A DNA stretch of 64,000 nucleotides from Eucommia ulmoides. Taxonomy: Eukaryota; Streptophyta; Magnoliopsida; Garryales; Eucommiaceae. The notes beneath the pieces were generated by a model. That model was not told the DNA's origin and did no database searches. It saw nothing but the letters and a program-made list of their open reading frames with translations. Position 1 is the first letter of the stretch, and each line of letters begins with the position of its first letter. Below, piece by piece: positions 11,995-24,400 of the stretch. The position numbers and the translations under genes are program-made. Where the stretch lies: positions 5,844,579 to 5,908,578 of the forward strand of contig CM028335.1 in the NCBI GenBank assembly GCA_016647705.1. The letters are read 5' to 3'.

Positions 11995-13314
11995 TATAGA
12001 GTTTACACCATTTATCTCCTTTGTCTTTTTGTCTTAAACTAGATATTTCTCTTATCATTTAAAAAATATCAGTCAACTTCTTTGACTAACTTTTTTGTAC
12101 AAAAAGACATTAATACCATTATCTTATTTAAAAAGAAAATATATAATTTTTTTTCTCTATTTTTATAAAAATCCACTAACAACCCCCTATTTTTTAAAAT
12201 ATTTGTAAACTCTTTTTTTAAAATTTCTTTCTTTCTTTTTGTTTTCTTTCTATTTCTTCTTTACATCTCTCCTCATCTCCCTCCCCCCAGCCACCGCCCC
12301 CTTGCTGCCGTCCAACCCACCACCTCAACCCGTTTCTTCGACATCGATATATCCCTAATCAAATCCTTCCCTTTCTTCAGATTCTCTTTCCTCCCTTTCA
12401 CAACCCCAAGTGTAGAAATTGAAAAAACCCTAACTCAAAATAATCAAGATTACCCATCTTCTCCGATATGCGCGTTGAAGCGTGGATCTATGCTCTGGCG
12501 CACAGATCCGCGTCGGAGATAGAGAGAGAAAGTCCCAATTGCTAGTTGTCTCAGCGATCGAAAACGGCCATGGTCGGTCCAGCTTGGGTCCCAATTCGCT
12601 AACGAACTACACTCTTCATTCGATTGTCATCGTCGGCGCGAAGGAGATCGAGGAGTAATCCTAACTAAATCACCCATTCTCTCTCTGTCTCTTCTGTTTG
12701 CTTGATTCTTCTCTCTGTTATGCTCTATCTCTCTCATTGGTCTCCGATATTTATGCTTCTCGTTTTTTAGGTATGCTTCATTTCCAAATCTATTTTTATG
12801 TATATATTTGTATGCGTTTTTTGTGTGAATCTGTTTGTACAAGAAATTGTATTTAATTAAGTGATATTTTACATTTTGAGCTGCTGTTTAATTTTTATGG
12901 AAGAGTTGGATGTTGAACATTTTCAAGCTGTGGTTTGGTGTTCTATTGCTGAATTTCGGTGGCTAAGCCTAATTTTTGTTTGATTTTTTAAATAGAATTG
13001 ATGTTTTTGCCCTTCAGGTTAATTCAACAAGTGTTCAATTGTTGTTCTTGTTTTGCTCTTCGGATTGAATTGACGTTTAAGCCTAATTTTTGTTCTTGTT
13101 TCTATTTCCCTTTTATTAAGTGTGTTCTTCGAAACCACGGGAAATTTGTGCTCAAGGCAGATCCAGGACGGAGAGAGAGAGGGGGGTGATGGTGGGAGAG
13201 AGAGACAAGGTGATAGTGGGGAGAGAGAGAGAGACGGGAATAAGAAGATCAATTTTTTTTTTTTTGTTTTGTTAAAGTAAAAAGACAAGGGAGGTAAATG
13301 GTATAAATCTTATA
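11995..13314. mobile_element. 1.3-kb TIR element of uncertain superfamily
   Basis: The two ends are ~36-bp imperfect inverted repeats. The left begins TATAGAGTTTACACCATTTA; the right, complemented, begins TATAAGATTTATACCATTTA, and both run on into CTTTGTC or CTTGTC plus TTTTT. The target duplication is hidden by TA-rich flanks. Inside is gene-like, pyrimidine-rich sequence (12240-13250) resembling a host 5' UTR, with no transposase. It could be a Pack-type element carrying captured host DNA. Confidence 0.6.
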
Positions 13315-13668
13315 TATATAAGGTTAATTGGGCTAATTTTAGAATTTTCATAATTTCTTCCGATATTTTAATTATGTTTTCACGATTTTGGTTTTGTATA
13401 AAATTAAGTAGTTCATTTTTCAAACCGTTTTCTAAAAAATGGATTACTTTGGTTTTGAATTTGTTATATGCCTCCGTGTTTCGATAAGGAATTTGGAGGG
13501 AAGGATTTAATTTGTTCAACGGATTTTATAATTCCTTTTTGACAGAACTCTTATTTAGGTATTTATTAGGAGGAATTTGTAAAATCCTTTTATCAAAAAA
13601 TTAGGGTAAAAAAATGTCATTTCTAATTTCTCTTAAGAGATGTGTCATTTGTAATTCCATCCAAAGTG
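13315..13668. other. AT-rich spacer, nothing recognised
   Basis: About 350 bp of AT-rich DNA between the TIR element and the perfect inverted repeat. No coding frame or repeat is supported. Confidence 0.5.
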
Positions 13669-14011
13669 GGATTTTTAGCTCAAACCACCCCTGGTCGTCT
13701 TCGCTCTTAACTCCCGATCGTTGAGCTCGTTTCCATCTTCGCCTCCGTCTTCATCGATCTTTGCCTCCGTCTTCATCATTCTTTGTCGCCGTCATCCATC
13801 GTAGTCTTTTTTTTTTTTTTTTTTGTCGCTGCTCTGTCCACGCCGTCATCCTTTTTCGTCTCGTGTCTTCACGGGCAGTTCGTCCATACATCGATGAAGA
13901 AGGATGAAGACGGAGGCAAAGATCGATGAAGACGGAGGCGAAGATGGAAACGAGCTCAACGATCGGGAGTTAAGAGCGAAGACGACCAGGGGTGGTTTGA
14001 GCTAAAAATCC
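13669..14011. repeat. Perfect 109-bp inverted repeat with 125-bp spacer
   Basis: Left arm 13669-13777 and right arm 13903-14011 are exact reverse complements over 109 bases, with no mismatch seen. The spacer contains a T run and CGCC-rich sequence. The arms contain short internal repeats (GAAGACGGAGGC and its complement). A transcript would form a long perfect hairpin, a possible source of 21-24-nt small RNAs. The perfection implies a very recent origin, gene conversion, or an assembly error. Confidence 0.9.
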
Positions 14012-15189
14012 AGCATTTTTAGCTCTTCACCAGCACATTGTTCGTATCCTCTGATCCAACCGCCGTCCGTCATCCTTGGTCGTTCGGCTGCTCTGGTTCA
14101 ATTTCTGGTATGAGATTTTAGGTTTAATATGTATTGTTTTCTTTCATCTTCTTTCTGTTCTCTGGATTAAACCATGGTAATTTAAGATTTATATTAAAGT
14201 GTTGCACAATCATCAAATTCGATTTATGGTTCTGGTAACAACTTTGTTCTAGGTTTAGGAGCATAATTTTGTTCTACTAAATAAAACCTCCCGGAAACGC
14301 ACAAGAAAGATTACCTCTTAAATAGTTTGCCAAAACAATAGATTGACCAATTATCATATTGTTAATATTTATATAAGCTTAAAAATCAATAAACTTGTAA
14401 ATTACGTTTAAAAGTACTTCATCTATCCAAATAAAAAATTTATAAAATTACACGATCAAATACTTCAGTTAAAATAATTATCCAAACAAAGAATTTGTGA
14501 ATGATGGAACTTCAAAATTCATGATTTTGAAATTTCATTATTTACAAATCCCTTACCAAAACGCATAAAACTGACTCAAAATCGAATCGTCGTCATTCCA
14601 ACTACGAAAATACATGTCCAACACATAACATAAAAGTAAAAATAACCATACACCAAAACCAGAAAACCACTCACCTACAAAAATAAAAATAATAATAATA
14701 AAACAAATCACGAGAACAAATATATTGGTATTGTTAGTTAAACACAGAACCAATAAGCTCCACCCTTTCTAATTTTTTGACAGTAATCTGATAAAATCCT
14801 TGATAAATATACTGAATAAGCCAAAGCATGCAATCAACAAAAAATCATCTTTACAAATTGTATTATTCTATAAATAAAACAGCAATAAATAGCAGAAAAA
14901 AGTTCTATATTTCATCTTCTGAACGCCCCTTGCTTGGTTTGCAGTCTTACTCCATAGAGAAAACCCCATAGTTTTCCAACTTTCTCCAATATAGGCTTCA
15001 AAACAGCTGTGTTTCCAACCTCATCAGCCCTGATTGTTTAGTGTTTCTGTTCTAATTTGTTTTGTTTTTGTTCCCAGAAAAACAATAAGAATAAAACATA
15101 AATACGGAACAAAAACACGTTTCTGAGAGAAAAACCCTAAACAAATGCCACCGTAGTTCCCTAAACAAACAATTTTTTCTTTTTTCTTT
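14012..15189. other. 3' flank of the peptidase gene
   Basis: Holds the probable 3' UTR of the minus-strand peptidase gene just below 15190. An AATAAT-type signal lies near 14865 on the minus strand, but I cannot fix the poly(A) site. The rest is AT-rich with no supported gene. Confidence 0.45.
15028..15153. mobile_element. Small MITE, family D, in the probable 3' UTR
   Basis: About 126 bp with inverted ends related to GGCATTTGTTTAGGGTTT and GATTGTTTAGTGTTTCTG, and a GTTCC-rich middle. Related copies lie at 19019-19229 and 19602-19770. It is within ~160 bp of the stop codon, so it is likely part of the transcript. No target duplication was confirmed. Confidence 0.45.
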
Positions 15190-15444
15190 TTACAATTTCA
15201 TATGACCAAAACTGCCTTTAAACGAGCCATAGAGAGGCCGAGATCTCCTGAAACTGAAAATGTCTTCTATAGTAACAGAGTTGGGCTCAGCTGGTTTACT
15301 ACTTGTGTCCTCTTTGTATTCGGTAGAATGGGAGCTCCCATAGACTCGCACGCTTAGGGTCTTCTTCTTAGAGGTGCCGATTTTCACATATTCGTCGAAG
15401 AAATCTATCAGATCTTTTAAACTCAACTGCTTTAATGCTTCAAC
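15190..15444 (-). CDS. Peptidase exon 26 (residues 885-968, stop)
   Basis: Reads [20 protein letters not shown] through [15 protein letters not shown] and ends FGHMKL-TAA. The RRS.PLYGS.KG tail is typical of plant IDE-like proteins. The last three residues MKL are not a canonical peroxisomal signal. Confidence 0.95.
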   Translation of the reverse strand, partial: VEALKQLSLKDLIDFFDEYVKIGTSKKKTLSVRVYGSSHSTEYKEDTSSKPAEPNSVTIEDIFSFRRSRPLYGSFKGSFGHMKL

Positions 15445-18400
15445 CTGTTGTTACATTAACCAACATTATAATCTTAAAAATAAGGAAAGCCCTGAAACAC
15501 TACTTCTAAAAAAAAATTAAAAATATTTTTCGTTTTGCTTTTTCAAAACGGATTCTTACTACATGATCCTCTATTTTCAGGGTTTTTTTTTTATCCTATT
15601 TATTAAACGTCTTATTCTTAGTCCTTTCTAGCTTATTTTTTAGTTCTTGTAAATTTATTTTCAACTTATTTTTTACTAACATTAATCCAATAGATTCAAT
15701 CTAGTTAATGTTAACTGAAGGATAAAAAAAAAAACACTGAGGATAAAAAGTTATAAATGATTAGTTTCAAAGACAATCTATTAGACCCTGTTTGGTTACT
15801 GTTTCCGTTCCCTGATTTTTGTTCCTGAATTCCTTAAGAATATGAGAAACAAATTTTTTTTTGACTCCTATTCACTCCCAAAACACTATTCCCACCATCA
15901 CCACCATGCTGGCTACCATACATTTACATTTAAAGAGAAAAAAACAAAAAAAAGGAACAAAGGTTGCAACCACACATGTTTCTTGTTTTTGTTCTCATAA
16001 ATTAAAAGAAACTATTTCAAACAATTTCAGAACAATAGACGTTACAAAACATGTTTTTATTCTCGGAATACTCCAGAACGGAAACATAATTCCCATCCAA
16101 GTTTCTTGAAAGTAGAATCAAAAAAGCAAAAACACTAACCAAACGCCACCTTAATTTCCCCGTTTTGAAAGTACTTTTAAAAACCAAGAAAGTGAAAAAT
16201 ATTTATTTTACTTTCAAAACAAGTAAAAAAACAGACTAGGACCTCTTTACCTAAAATTTCTCAACCTCCTCAGAAATTCTTCCCAATTAAGTGATTGTTT
16301 ACATGTATGAACAATACTAAGGCACCATTTGGTAACGCATTTTTTAAAGTATTTTTATAAGAAAAGAAAGTCAACTAGACAAAATAATAATTTTCTATTG
16401 AAATGAAGTGCAATAATTGCTAAATGATTTTAAATACGTTCGTTTCGCATTCAAATTTTTAGGCTACAATTCCTTGTTTACAAACACTAAGGTAGTGTTT
16501 GGTTGCATGGAATTGGAGCCTTGGAATTGTACTTAGAAATGAACACATGTAAATTTCTAAAATTTAGATGCATTCATTTCTAATTCCAACTCCAAGGCTC
16601 CAACTAGGCTTATCCAAATGCTACCTAAGGGTGCGTTGAATGAGGTATTTAGAGAAGATATATGATTTCTAGAAGGGATTCGTAAAATTTTCTTTAGGTA
16701 GTGTTTGGTGTCATGACATTGGAGTCTCGGAATTGGACTTTAAAATGAACACAAAATTAAAGAATGTACATGCAAAGATTTTGAATCCCAATTCTAAGGC
16801 TTCAATGCTACCTTAGAGTGAGAATTCTACGAATCCCTTTTTGAAATCAAATACCTTCTTAAAAAAATCTCATTCACATGGACTCTGTAGAAATCCAATG
16901 GGCCTAACTCACTCTCAAAAGACGCCTTGTAAGAGGAGGATTGCTCTCAGTTTTATATATAGTTTAGGATCAGGTAACACAAGCGATATGGGATTCAACA
17001 TGTCCACTCACGCGCAGGGTGTACTTTGACAAACCACTCGGGACGGATATCGGGGGACCTAACATTAATGTGGGATTTAACATGCCCCCTCACGTGCAGG
17101 GTGGATTTTGTTAAACCACTACGAACGTATATTGGGGGACCTATCATTGTTGTGGGATTCAACACGCTCAGCACCAGACAAAAACTTGACTCTGATACCA
17201 CAAAGAAATCCAATGAGCCTAACTCACTCTCAAAAGAGACCTTGTAAGAGGAGGATTGCCCTCGGCTTTATATATAGCTCAGGCTCAGGTAACGCAGGAG
17301 ATTTTTTATTCAACAAGCCCCTTCACACGCAGGGTGGACTTTGACAAACCACTGTGAACGGATATTGGGAAGGCCCAAGATCAATATCGGATTCGACATA
17401 ATATTTTAGTTATAAGTGTTAATTCTTACAAAATTGGAAATTGGAAAAGGGTTTATATTTATGTATCCATTCACACGCAGAAATATACATACGTATATAT
17501 ATGTGTGCGCACGCTTGCTTGCTTGTACATATATATAGAATAACAATATTGAGAAAAGGATTTGTACCTCACATTCTCTCCTATCAAATTTGAGAGTTCC
17601 ATTGGAAATCTCCCTCCAAAAGAATCCCGCTTCTTCCCTTAAATTCTTGTGTTTCTCGAGTTTCATATCAATCAGTGCATTCACGTTGCTCTGTAAAAAT
17701 GATTGAAAAGAAAAAATAAATCCAAATCTTCTAAATCTAAGCTCAAAAATAAAAGACTAAGAAATAATGATACAACCCCGTTTGGTTACTGTTTCTGTTC
17801 CCTGATTCATGTTTCTGCTCCCAAAGTTTTGGGATTAGTTTACAAAAATGCTTTTGATAAACATGTTTATGTTACCAAAATTTTGGGAGTAATTTAGGAT
17901 TATTTCCTAAATTTTTAAGAATCTAATAAACAAAAAAATGTTGATTCCTTTTCACTCCCACAATACTATTCCCACTACCACCACACCGGTGGCCACCATA
18001 CATTTAAAGAAAAAAAAAAGAACCAAGGTTGCAAGCAAACGCGCTTCCTGTTTTTGTTCTCATAAATTAAAAGAAATAATTTTAGAATAATGGTCATTAC
18101 GAAACGTGTTTATATTTCCGGAATACTCCAGAATGGAAACAGAATTCTCATCCCTTCCCATCACAATTTATTAGAAGTAGAAAAAGAAAAAGAAAAGCAC
18201 GAACCAAACGCGACCTTAGATTTTTACACGAGTTTAATTTCAATTCCAATTCCAAGGGTCTAATTTGGCGCAAACAAACATAGGGTTAGTGTTTCTCTTA
18301 GCAAATATGTTTCTGTTTTGTTTTGAAATAGAAGACTAAGAAAAAACGATAGGGCTCTAAGATGGCTTTTGCTTAGGAAGCATTTGGTAGCATGGAATTG

Positions 18401-21400
18401 AAACTTAGAATGGGAATTAGAAATGAATGCATGTAAAAGTTCAGATTAGTTTCTTTTCAATTCCAATTCCAAGGCTCTAATTTCAAGCAACCAACCATAG
18501 GGTTAGTGTTTCTGTGTTGCAGCTTTCCGTTTCTGTTGTGTTCTGAAATTTCTGTTTTTGGTCTAACAAATAACGGAAATCTGAGAACAATTTTGTTCAG
18601 TTCCCATTCACTTCCAATTTCAAGGCCCTAATTTCGAGCAACCAAACACAGGGTTAGTGTTTCTGTGTTGCAGATTTCTGTTTCTGTTGTGTTCTGAAAT
18701 TTCTGTTTTTGGTCTAACAAAAACAAAAATCTGAGAACAATGTTGTTCAGTTCCCATTTCAATTCCAATTCCAAGGCTCTAATGTCGAGCAACCAAACAT
18801 AGGATTTGTGTTTCTGTGTTGCAGATTTCTGTTTCTATTTTGTTTTCGAAATTTCTGTTCTTGGTTGAACAACAGAAATCTGAGAACAATGTTGTTCAGT
18901 TCCCAGATTTTGTTTCTTCAGAAAATCTAGGAACAGAATAGAGAGAATTTTAAATTCCCATATTTCTGTTTCAATTCCCAGTTTTTTTGGGAACAGAAAA
19001 AAAGGGAAACAGAAATACTAGGTGGCATTTGTTTAGTGTAGATAACCCAAGTGGCATTTGTTTAGTGTGTCTGTGAATAATTCTGTTAAGTTCCCAAAAC
19101 TTTGTTCTAAAATTCAAGGAGCAGAACAGTCTAAAAATTGTTCACGTATTTCAATTTCCACTCCCAGTTTTATTTTTTTTTGGGGGGGGGGGAGGAATTT
19201 GAGAACAGAAACACTAGCCAAACAAGGCACTACATTTTCGTATCCCAAAAATGAAAGCATGCAAAAAAATGAGGACATAATGAAGGTCATAGTATTTTAA
19301 ACTAACCTTGAATTCATCGGCAGACAACTCATAAAGTTTACTCTCAAACATCTTCAGAAACGCCTCTACTCTCAAATCAATATGCTTAGGACCCTGCAAT
19401 GCTCAAGGCCAAGGAGGAGTTTATTAGATGAATGACGAATCATATTATTTATATATACATGTATATGTATGTGTATATATATATTTTTAAATATATACCT
19501 TTGCTGTGGATTGAATGATGAACTGCAGCCCACGTACACCGAAATCATTCCTAGGGTGGAACCAATTTGATAAGCAAAAGCAGAAGACAAATAGGATATA
19601 GGCGGCGTTTGTTTAGTGTTTCTGTTCCCAGAACATAGAACAGGAACACAAAATTGGGAACAATTTTTGTCTGTGATCTGGGAACCGAACAGAAACACGG
19701 TTTTTTTTTGTTCCCATATTTATGTTCCTGTTCTGCAGAAATTATAAAACAGAAACAGAAAGACTATCACCACCAAAAAAATTCATGACATAAGGCAGAT
19801 TTTCTATGGGATGTTCAGGGGGCTGTTTGGTTAAACAATTTTCTGAATAAAAAAAATATTATTGAAAACTGTGAAAATTTGTTTTGTTTGACTAAAGAAA
19901 ATTTTGAAACCATAATCTTTATTAAAAATGTATTAAAAGAAGAAGAATCAGAAATAATGTGATTGATTTAAACTATTGAAAAATGGGGGAAACAGAAACA
20001 GTAAAACATGTTTGGTCGGCCCCGTTTGGTAACCGTTACCATCCCAGAAATTCCAATCCCATTCCCAGATTTTTGAGATTTCTGTTTGGGGATAGCGTTT
20101 GGTAATTTTTGTTCCCGTTCCCATTCTATTCCTATTTGAGAATTGCGCCCACTTTTTTCTTAAGAAATGAGAAACAAAAAAAACTTGTTTCTCATTATTC
20201 CCATCCTATTTCCAAAAATTAAAGAGGGTCACCGCCACTGTTCATCCGCCGTCCGCCGACGCTGGCAGCCATCTCCGACAACCGTCGCCGGTCACCTCTG
20301 GCATCGCCGGCCGCCCACCGTCCGGCAACTTCCGGCGCCCGACGCCGACCACCGTTAGCCGTTGTTTGGCCACCGTCAACCACCCATCGATCACTGTCCG
20401 GCCGCTGCTGCCACCGCCGTCCGGCCAAAACAAAAAAAAAAAATTCTCAAAACAATTTTTTTATTTTAGGATAAAATCATTACCAAACGCGATTCTGTTC
20501 CCAAAAACAAAAAAAAAAATTATCGTTACCAAACGCGATTCTACTCCCAAGAAGGAAATATAATTCTCATCCCATCACATTCAATTCCCATCCCACTGCA
20601 TGGGATGGGAACAAAAATGGTTACCAAACGCCACCTTACTTTTTCTATTCCCTGAAACCTGTTCCCGCTCCCAAAAATTTAGGATTAATGTACACAAACG
20701 CGTTTGGTAAATACACTTCTGTTCCCAAAATTTTCAAAGTAATTTGAGACTATTTCTTGAATTCTTTAAGAATCTGAGAAACAAAAAAATATTGATTCTC
20801 ATTCACTCCCACAGAACTATTCCCATTATCACCCTGCCAGCCACCATACATTTAAAGAAAAATGAAAAGAACAAATGTTGCAACCAAACATGTTTCTTGT
20901 TTTTAATTCTCATAAATTAAAAGAAACAATTTCAAGACAATGGTCATTACCAAACATGTTTCTATTTCTGAAGTACTCCAGAACAAAAACAGGATTTCCA
21001 TCTCATCTCATCCCATTTTATTGGAAGTAGAAACAAAAAAACAAGAAACACTAACCAAATGCCACGAAGAAACTAGTGATGTGATGGATTGAGAATTGTT
21101 TTGTAAACTAGTTTTTAGTTAATCATCAGTAGATTTTTTTTTTTTTGAAAAAAAAAAAAGAAAAGAAATTACACATTCGGATTTTTAACCAAACGAACCC
21201 TTAGAAACTACAAAATTCGACATACCTCTGCATGAGAGTGGTTATGTAACCAAGTTGCTCAACTGATCTAAGCTGGTGGAAAGCAGCTTGCTTTGCGATT
21301 AAAGCAAAGAGTTGAAGTTTTACATTCAATACAAAATCATCGGGATGCACCTACACATTTCAGTAATTAAAGAGTTAAAATAATTGTAAATATAATTCAA

Positions 21401-24400
21401 AATATGACACCCCCCCCCCCCCCCCCCCCCCCCCCTCTTCCCCTTGTTATGTTCTTTCAACTTTTCTTTTCCCCGTTTGAAGTCTTGGGTTCAACAAATT
21501 TAGATAAAAGGACTAAAAGACGAAGATGTTACACTAGAGGCACTACGTGCATTCGCTGAAGCCAGAAATCTAAATTCATTGGGGACAAATAAAAAGTATT
21601 TATATGGGAAAATTATTATATTGTCCTCGATATAATTTCCTCATAATTTTTATGCCTACCATTTTGTCTTTTTTTGGACATTTGAATAAGTTTTTTTGTC
21701 CTTCGATTAATATCAAGTAAATTAAATCTGTTAAATCTGTTTTTTGCACATTGATGTTGGGCCTCCTAATATCCGTTCGCAATAGTTTATCAAAGTCCAC
21801 TCTATGCGTGAGGTGGTGTGTTGAATCCTACATCGCTTGTGTTATCTGATCCTGAGCAATATATAAATTTAAGGGTAATCCTCCTCTATCAAGACATCTT
21901 TTGATTTCTACGGAAGCCATTTAGTCGAAATCAATTAAATATTGAAATTATATTTTATATCATAGTTAAAGTCAACTAAAATATTGATAAAAACTAAAAA
22001 AATAAGATTTTAAAAAAAGGATTAAAAAAAGGTTGAAAACCCCCAATAATAACCTAGTAAGGTTTATTGTGATGTTTAGAAATATAAAGGTAGCAATTGA
22101 ACATTCTAAAACTTGATGGGGACTAATGCCGTCGAGCTTTGCACTTGATTCGGTGAAAACGTTTTCAACATTTTAGTTTTCATTTTGAAAGTATAAAAAA
22201 AATATTTAAAATAACAAATCTACTATACAAAACAAGATGAATATAAGAGGTTTAAACATTTCTCAGTCGTCAGATGTCTTAAGAGAAAGAACGATCCAGA
22301 TCAAATCAAAATATAACATAAATATAAAATGTGTATTGATATTTAACCTTATATATCTTATACTTAATTGAGAACATAATATATTTTTTTTTTGTTATGT
22401 ATACATTTTGGCTCTATACTTTCAATACTATTTATGGAAACATTAAATCAGAAATAATATATGAAAATTTATAGAAATTATGGACATTAAATTTATAGAA
22501 ATTATAGAAACAATTTATGGACATTAAATTTAGTAATAATAAAAAAATATTATATTTATGAAAATTAAATTAAAAAAATAATATAAAAAGAAAAATAGAT
22601 ATAAACACTAATTAACATTAAATTAGAATCCTCTCTCTCTTATTTTCTATAAGAGTAGGATATAAGAGGGGATTCTAATTATGGGAGCTAGTTAAATTCC
22701 CTCTAATTAACATTAAATTAGAAGCCACCTCTCTCACTCTCTCTCTCTCTCTCTCATAAATTTATAGAAATAACATACGGAAATTAAAGAAATTAAATTT
22801 ATGAAAATTATAAAAATAATATACGGACATTAAATTTAGTAATAGTACCGAAACATTAAATTTTACGAAAATTTAGGCCATGTTTAGTAACCATTCCCAT
22901 CCCAAAAAATCCCATCTCATTCCTAGATTTTTAGGATTTCTGTTTAGGCATAGCATTTGGTAAAACTGTTTCCGTTTCCATTCTCATCTCAAAACCAAGA
23001 ATCATTCTCACTTTTTCTTAAAAAGTGAGAAATAAATTTTTTTATTTCTTATAATTCTCATCCCATTCCCAAACCAAAAAAGGACACGTTCGGTATTAAC
23101 AAAATTGTTAATGCGTCTGACTTTCAACTCTTGTAAGCCTTTATTTTTTCTCCTTTTTTTTTCTTCATTTTCCTTCTTGTTCTTTGTGTTCTTCGTCCTC
23201 CTCCGTTCGTCGTTCGTCTTCTTCGCGTTTGGTTCGTCCGTTCATCGTTAAGAGCAGTGTGAAGCGAAGACGAGGATTAGGGTTCAATTTCGTTAATTTG
23301 GTTTCGAATTAGGGTTCGATTTCGGGCTCAATTTCTTGATGATTTCTTCGAATTGGTTTAAGGTATGTCCTTCGTTCTTGATTTTGGATTCTCTTGATGA
23401 TTTTTTTATTTTGGTTTAGGTATGTTCCTCGTTCTTGATTTTGGGTTCGATTTCTTGATTATTTTTTTATTGTGGCTTAAGGTTCGTTCTTGATTTCTAG
23501 GATAATATCGTTACCAAATGCGATTCTGTTCTCAGAATCTAAAAAAAATTATTGTTACCAAACGCGATTCTACTCCCAAAAAAGAAACAAAATTCTCATC
23601 CCATCTCAACCTATTCCTATCCCACAGCATGAGATGTGTACGAAACGGTTACCAAACGGGCCCGTTTTTCTCACTTTCTATAACAAACGGGCTATAACCA
23701 TTCTCTATTAGTCTCTATAACACACAACTCCCTCACTAGAAGTAACCTTACATGAGTCGCGGCATCACTCACGGTCAGTCGGGTGCTCTCTCCTCTGCCG
23801 CACCCGCATATAAGGATTCACAGGTAAGTCTATCTTTCTATTGAGATACCTAAAGGCAAGGCGGTCCTAGTCTATATAATGAAACAACTCAGTTTTTATG
23901 TAGGAGATATTTGTGACCCTTGAATCAAATTTTAGATCCAAGTGTCAAGATCAAAACATAAACCCTAATTCCCCAACTTCCAGCGCCCTACTCAAACCTC
24001 TCTCTCTCTTCCCTATAAGCTCCCATTCTTCTGCACCCTACCCATTCCTCTCTAAGTAAATAACAACAAAAACCTTGTGGGGAAAGAGGGAGAAAGGGAT
24101 TTGGATAGCACTAGAATAACAACAAATTAAAAACAAAACCCTCTTTTACTATCCTCACCCCTCTAGCCCCCTCAATTTCATAACGATGTACCTGAATATA
24201 GTGTACGAGGGCCGAATTCGCATCACTTGGATTAAGGCCTTCTGCGGTGTAGAAGTAATTTATGCCCTTTTCAAGCTGAACAACTCTATTCGTTAGATGC
24301 TGAGACGGGAATAGAGCTTGGGATATTGGCTGAGGACCCTTGTAGAAAATATCTTCAATATTCTGTAACATTGACTCAGCTTCAATCCGTTCAATATTCC

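Larger units (their letters stand above)
15445..17567 (-). other. Peptidase intron 25
   Basis: Holds MITE B1, two family C MITEs and a TRIM, listed separately. The remainder is AT-rich with no further structure seen. Confidence 0.8.
17691..19306 (-). other. Peptidase intron 24
   Basis: Holds MITE B2 (17774-18215), a MITE C-like segment leading into three ~151-bp tandem units (18376-18905), and MITE D material (19019-19229). A T/G homopolymer lies at about 19171-19191. Confidence 0.75.
21351..24191 (-). other. Peptidase intron 21
   Basis: Contains a C26 tract at 21410-21435, a TRIM-1 LTR fragment, AT-rich DNA with a CT microsatellite near 22730-22755, and a family A MITE at 22876-23664. No coding capacity. 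Confidence 0.75.

Noticed and set aside
11995-13314. Host gene inside the 1.3-kb TIR element
   Set aside because: The pyrimidine-rich segment looks like a 5' UTR, but no frame longer than ~90 codons or recognisable domain is present; treated as possible captured sequence only.
16841-17344. Small ORFs over the TRIM-1 element
   Set aside because: They fall across LTR and PBS sequence and repeat with the LTRs; TRIMs are non-coding.
21410-21435. CRISPR, tRNA and rRNA signals anywhere in the window
   Set aside because: None seen. The tandem repeats are minisatellites or transposon parts, and the genome is a plant's, so a CRISPR array is not expected.
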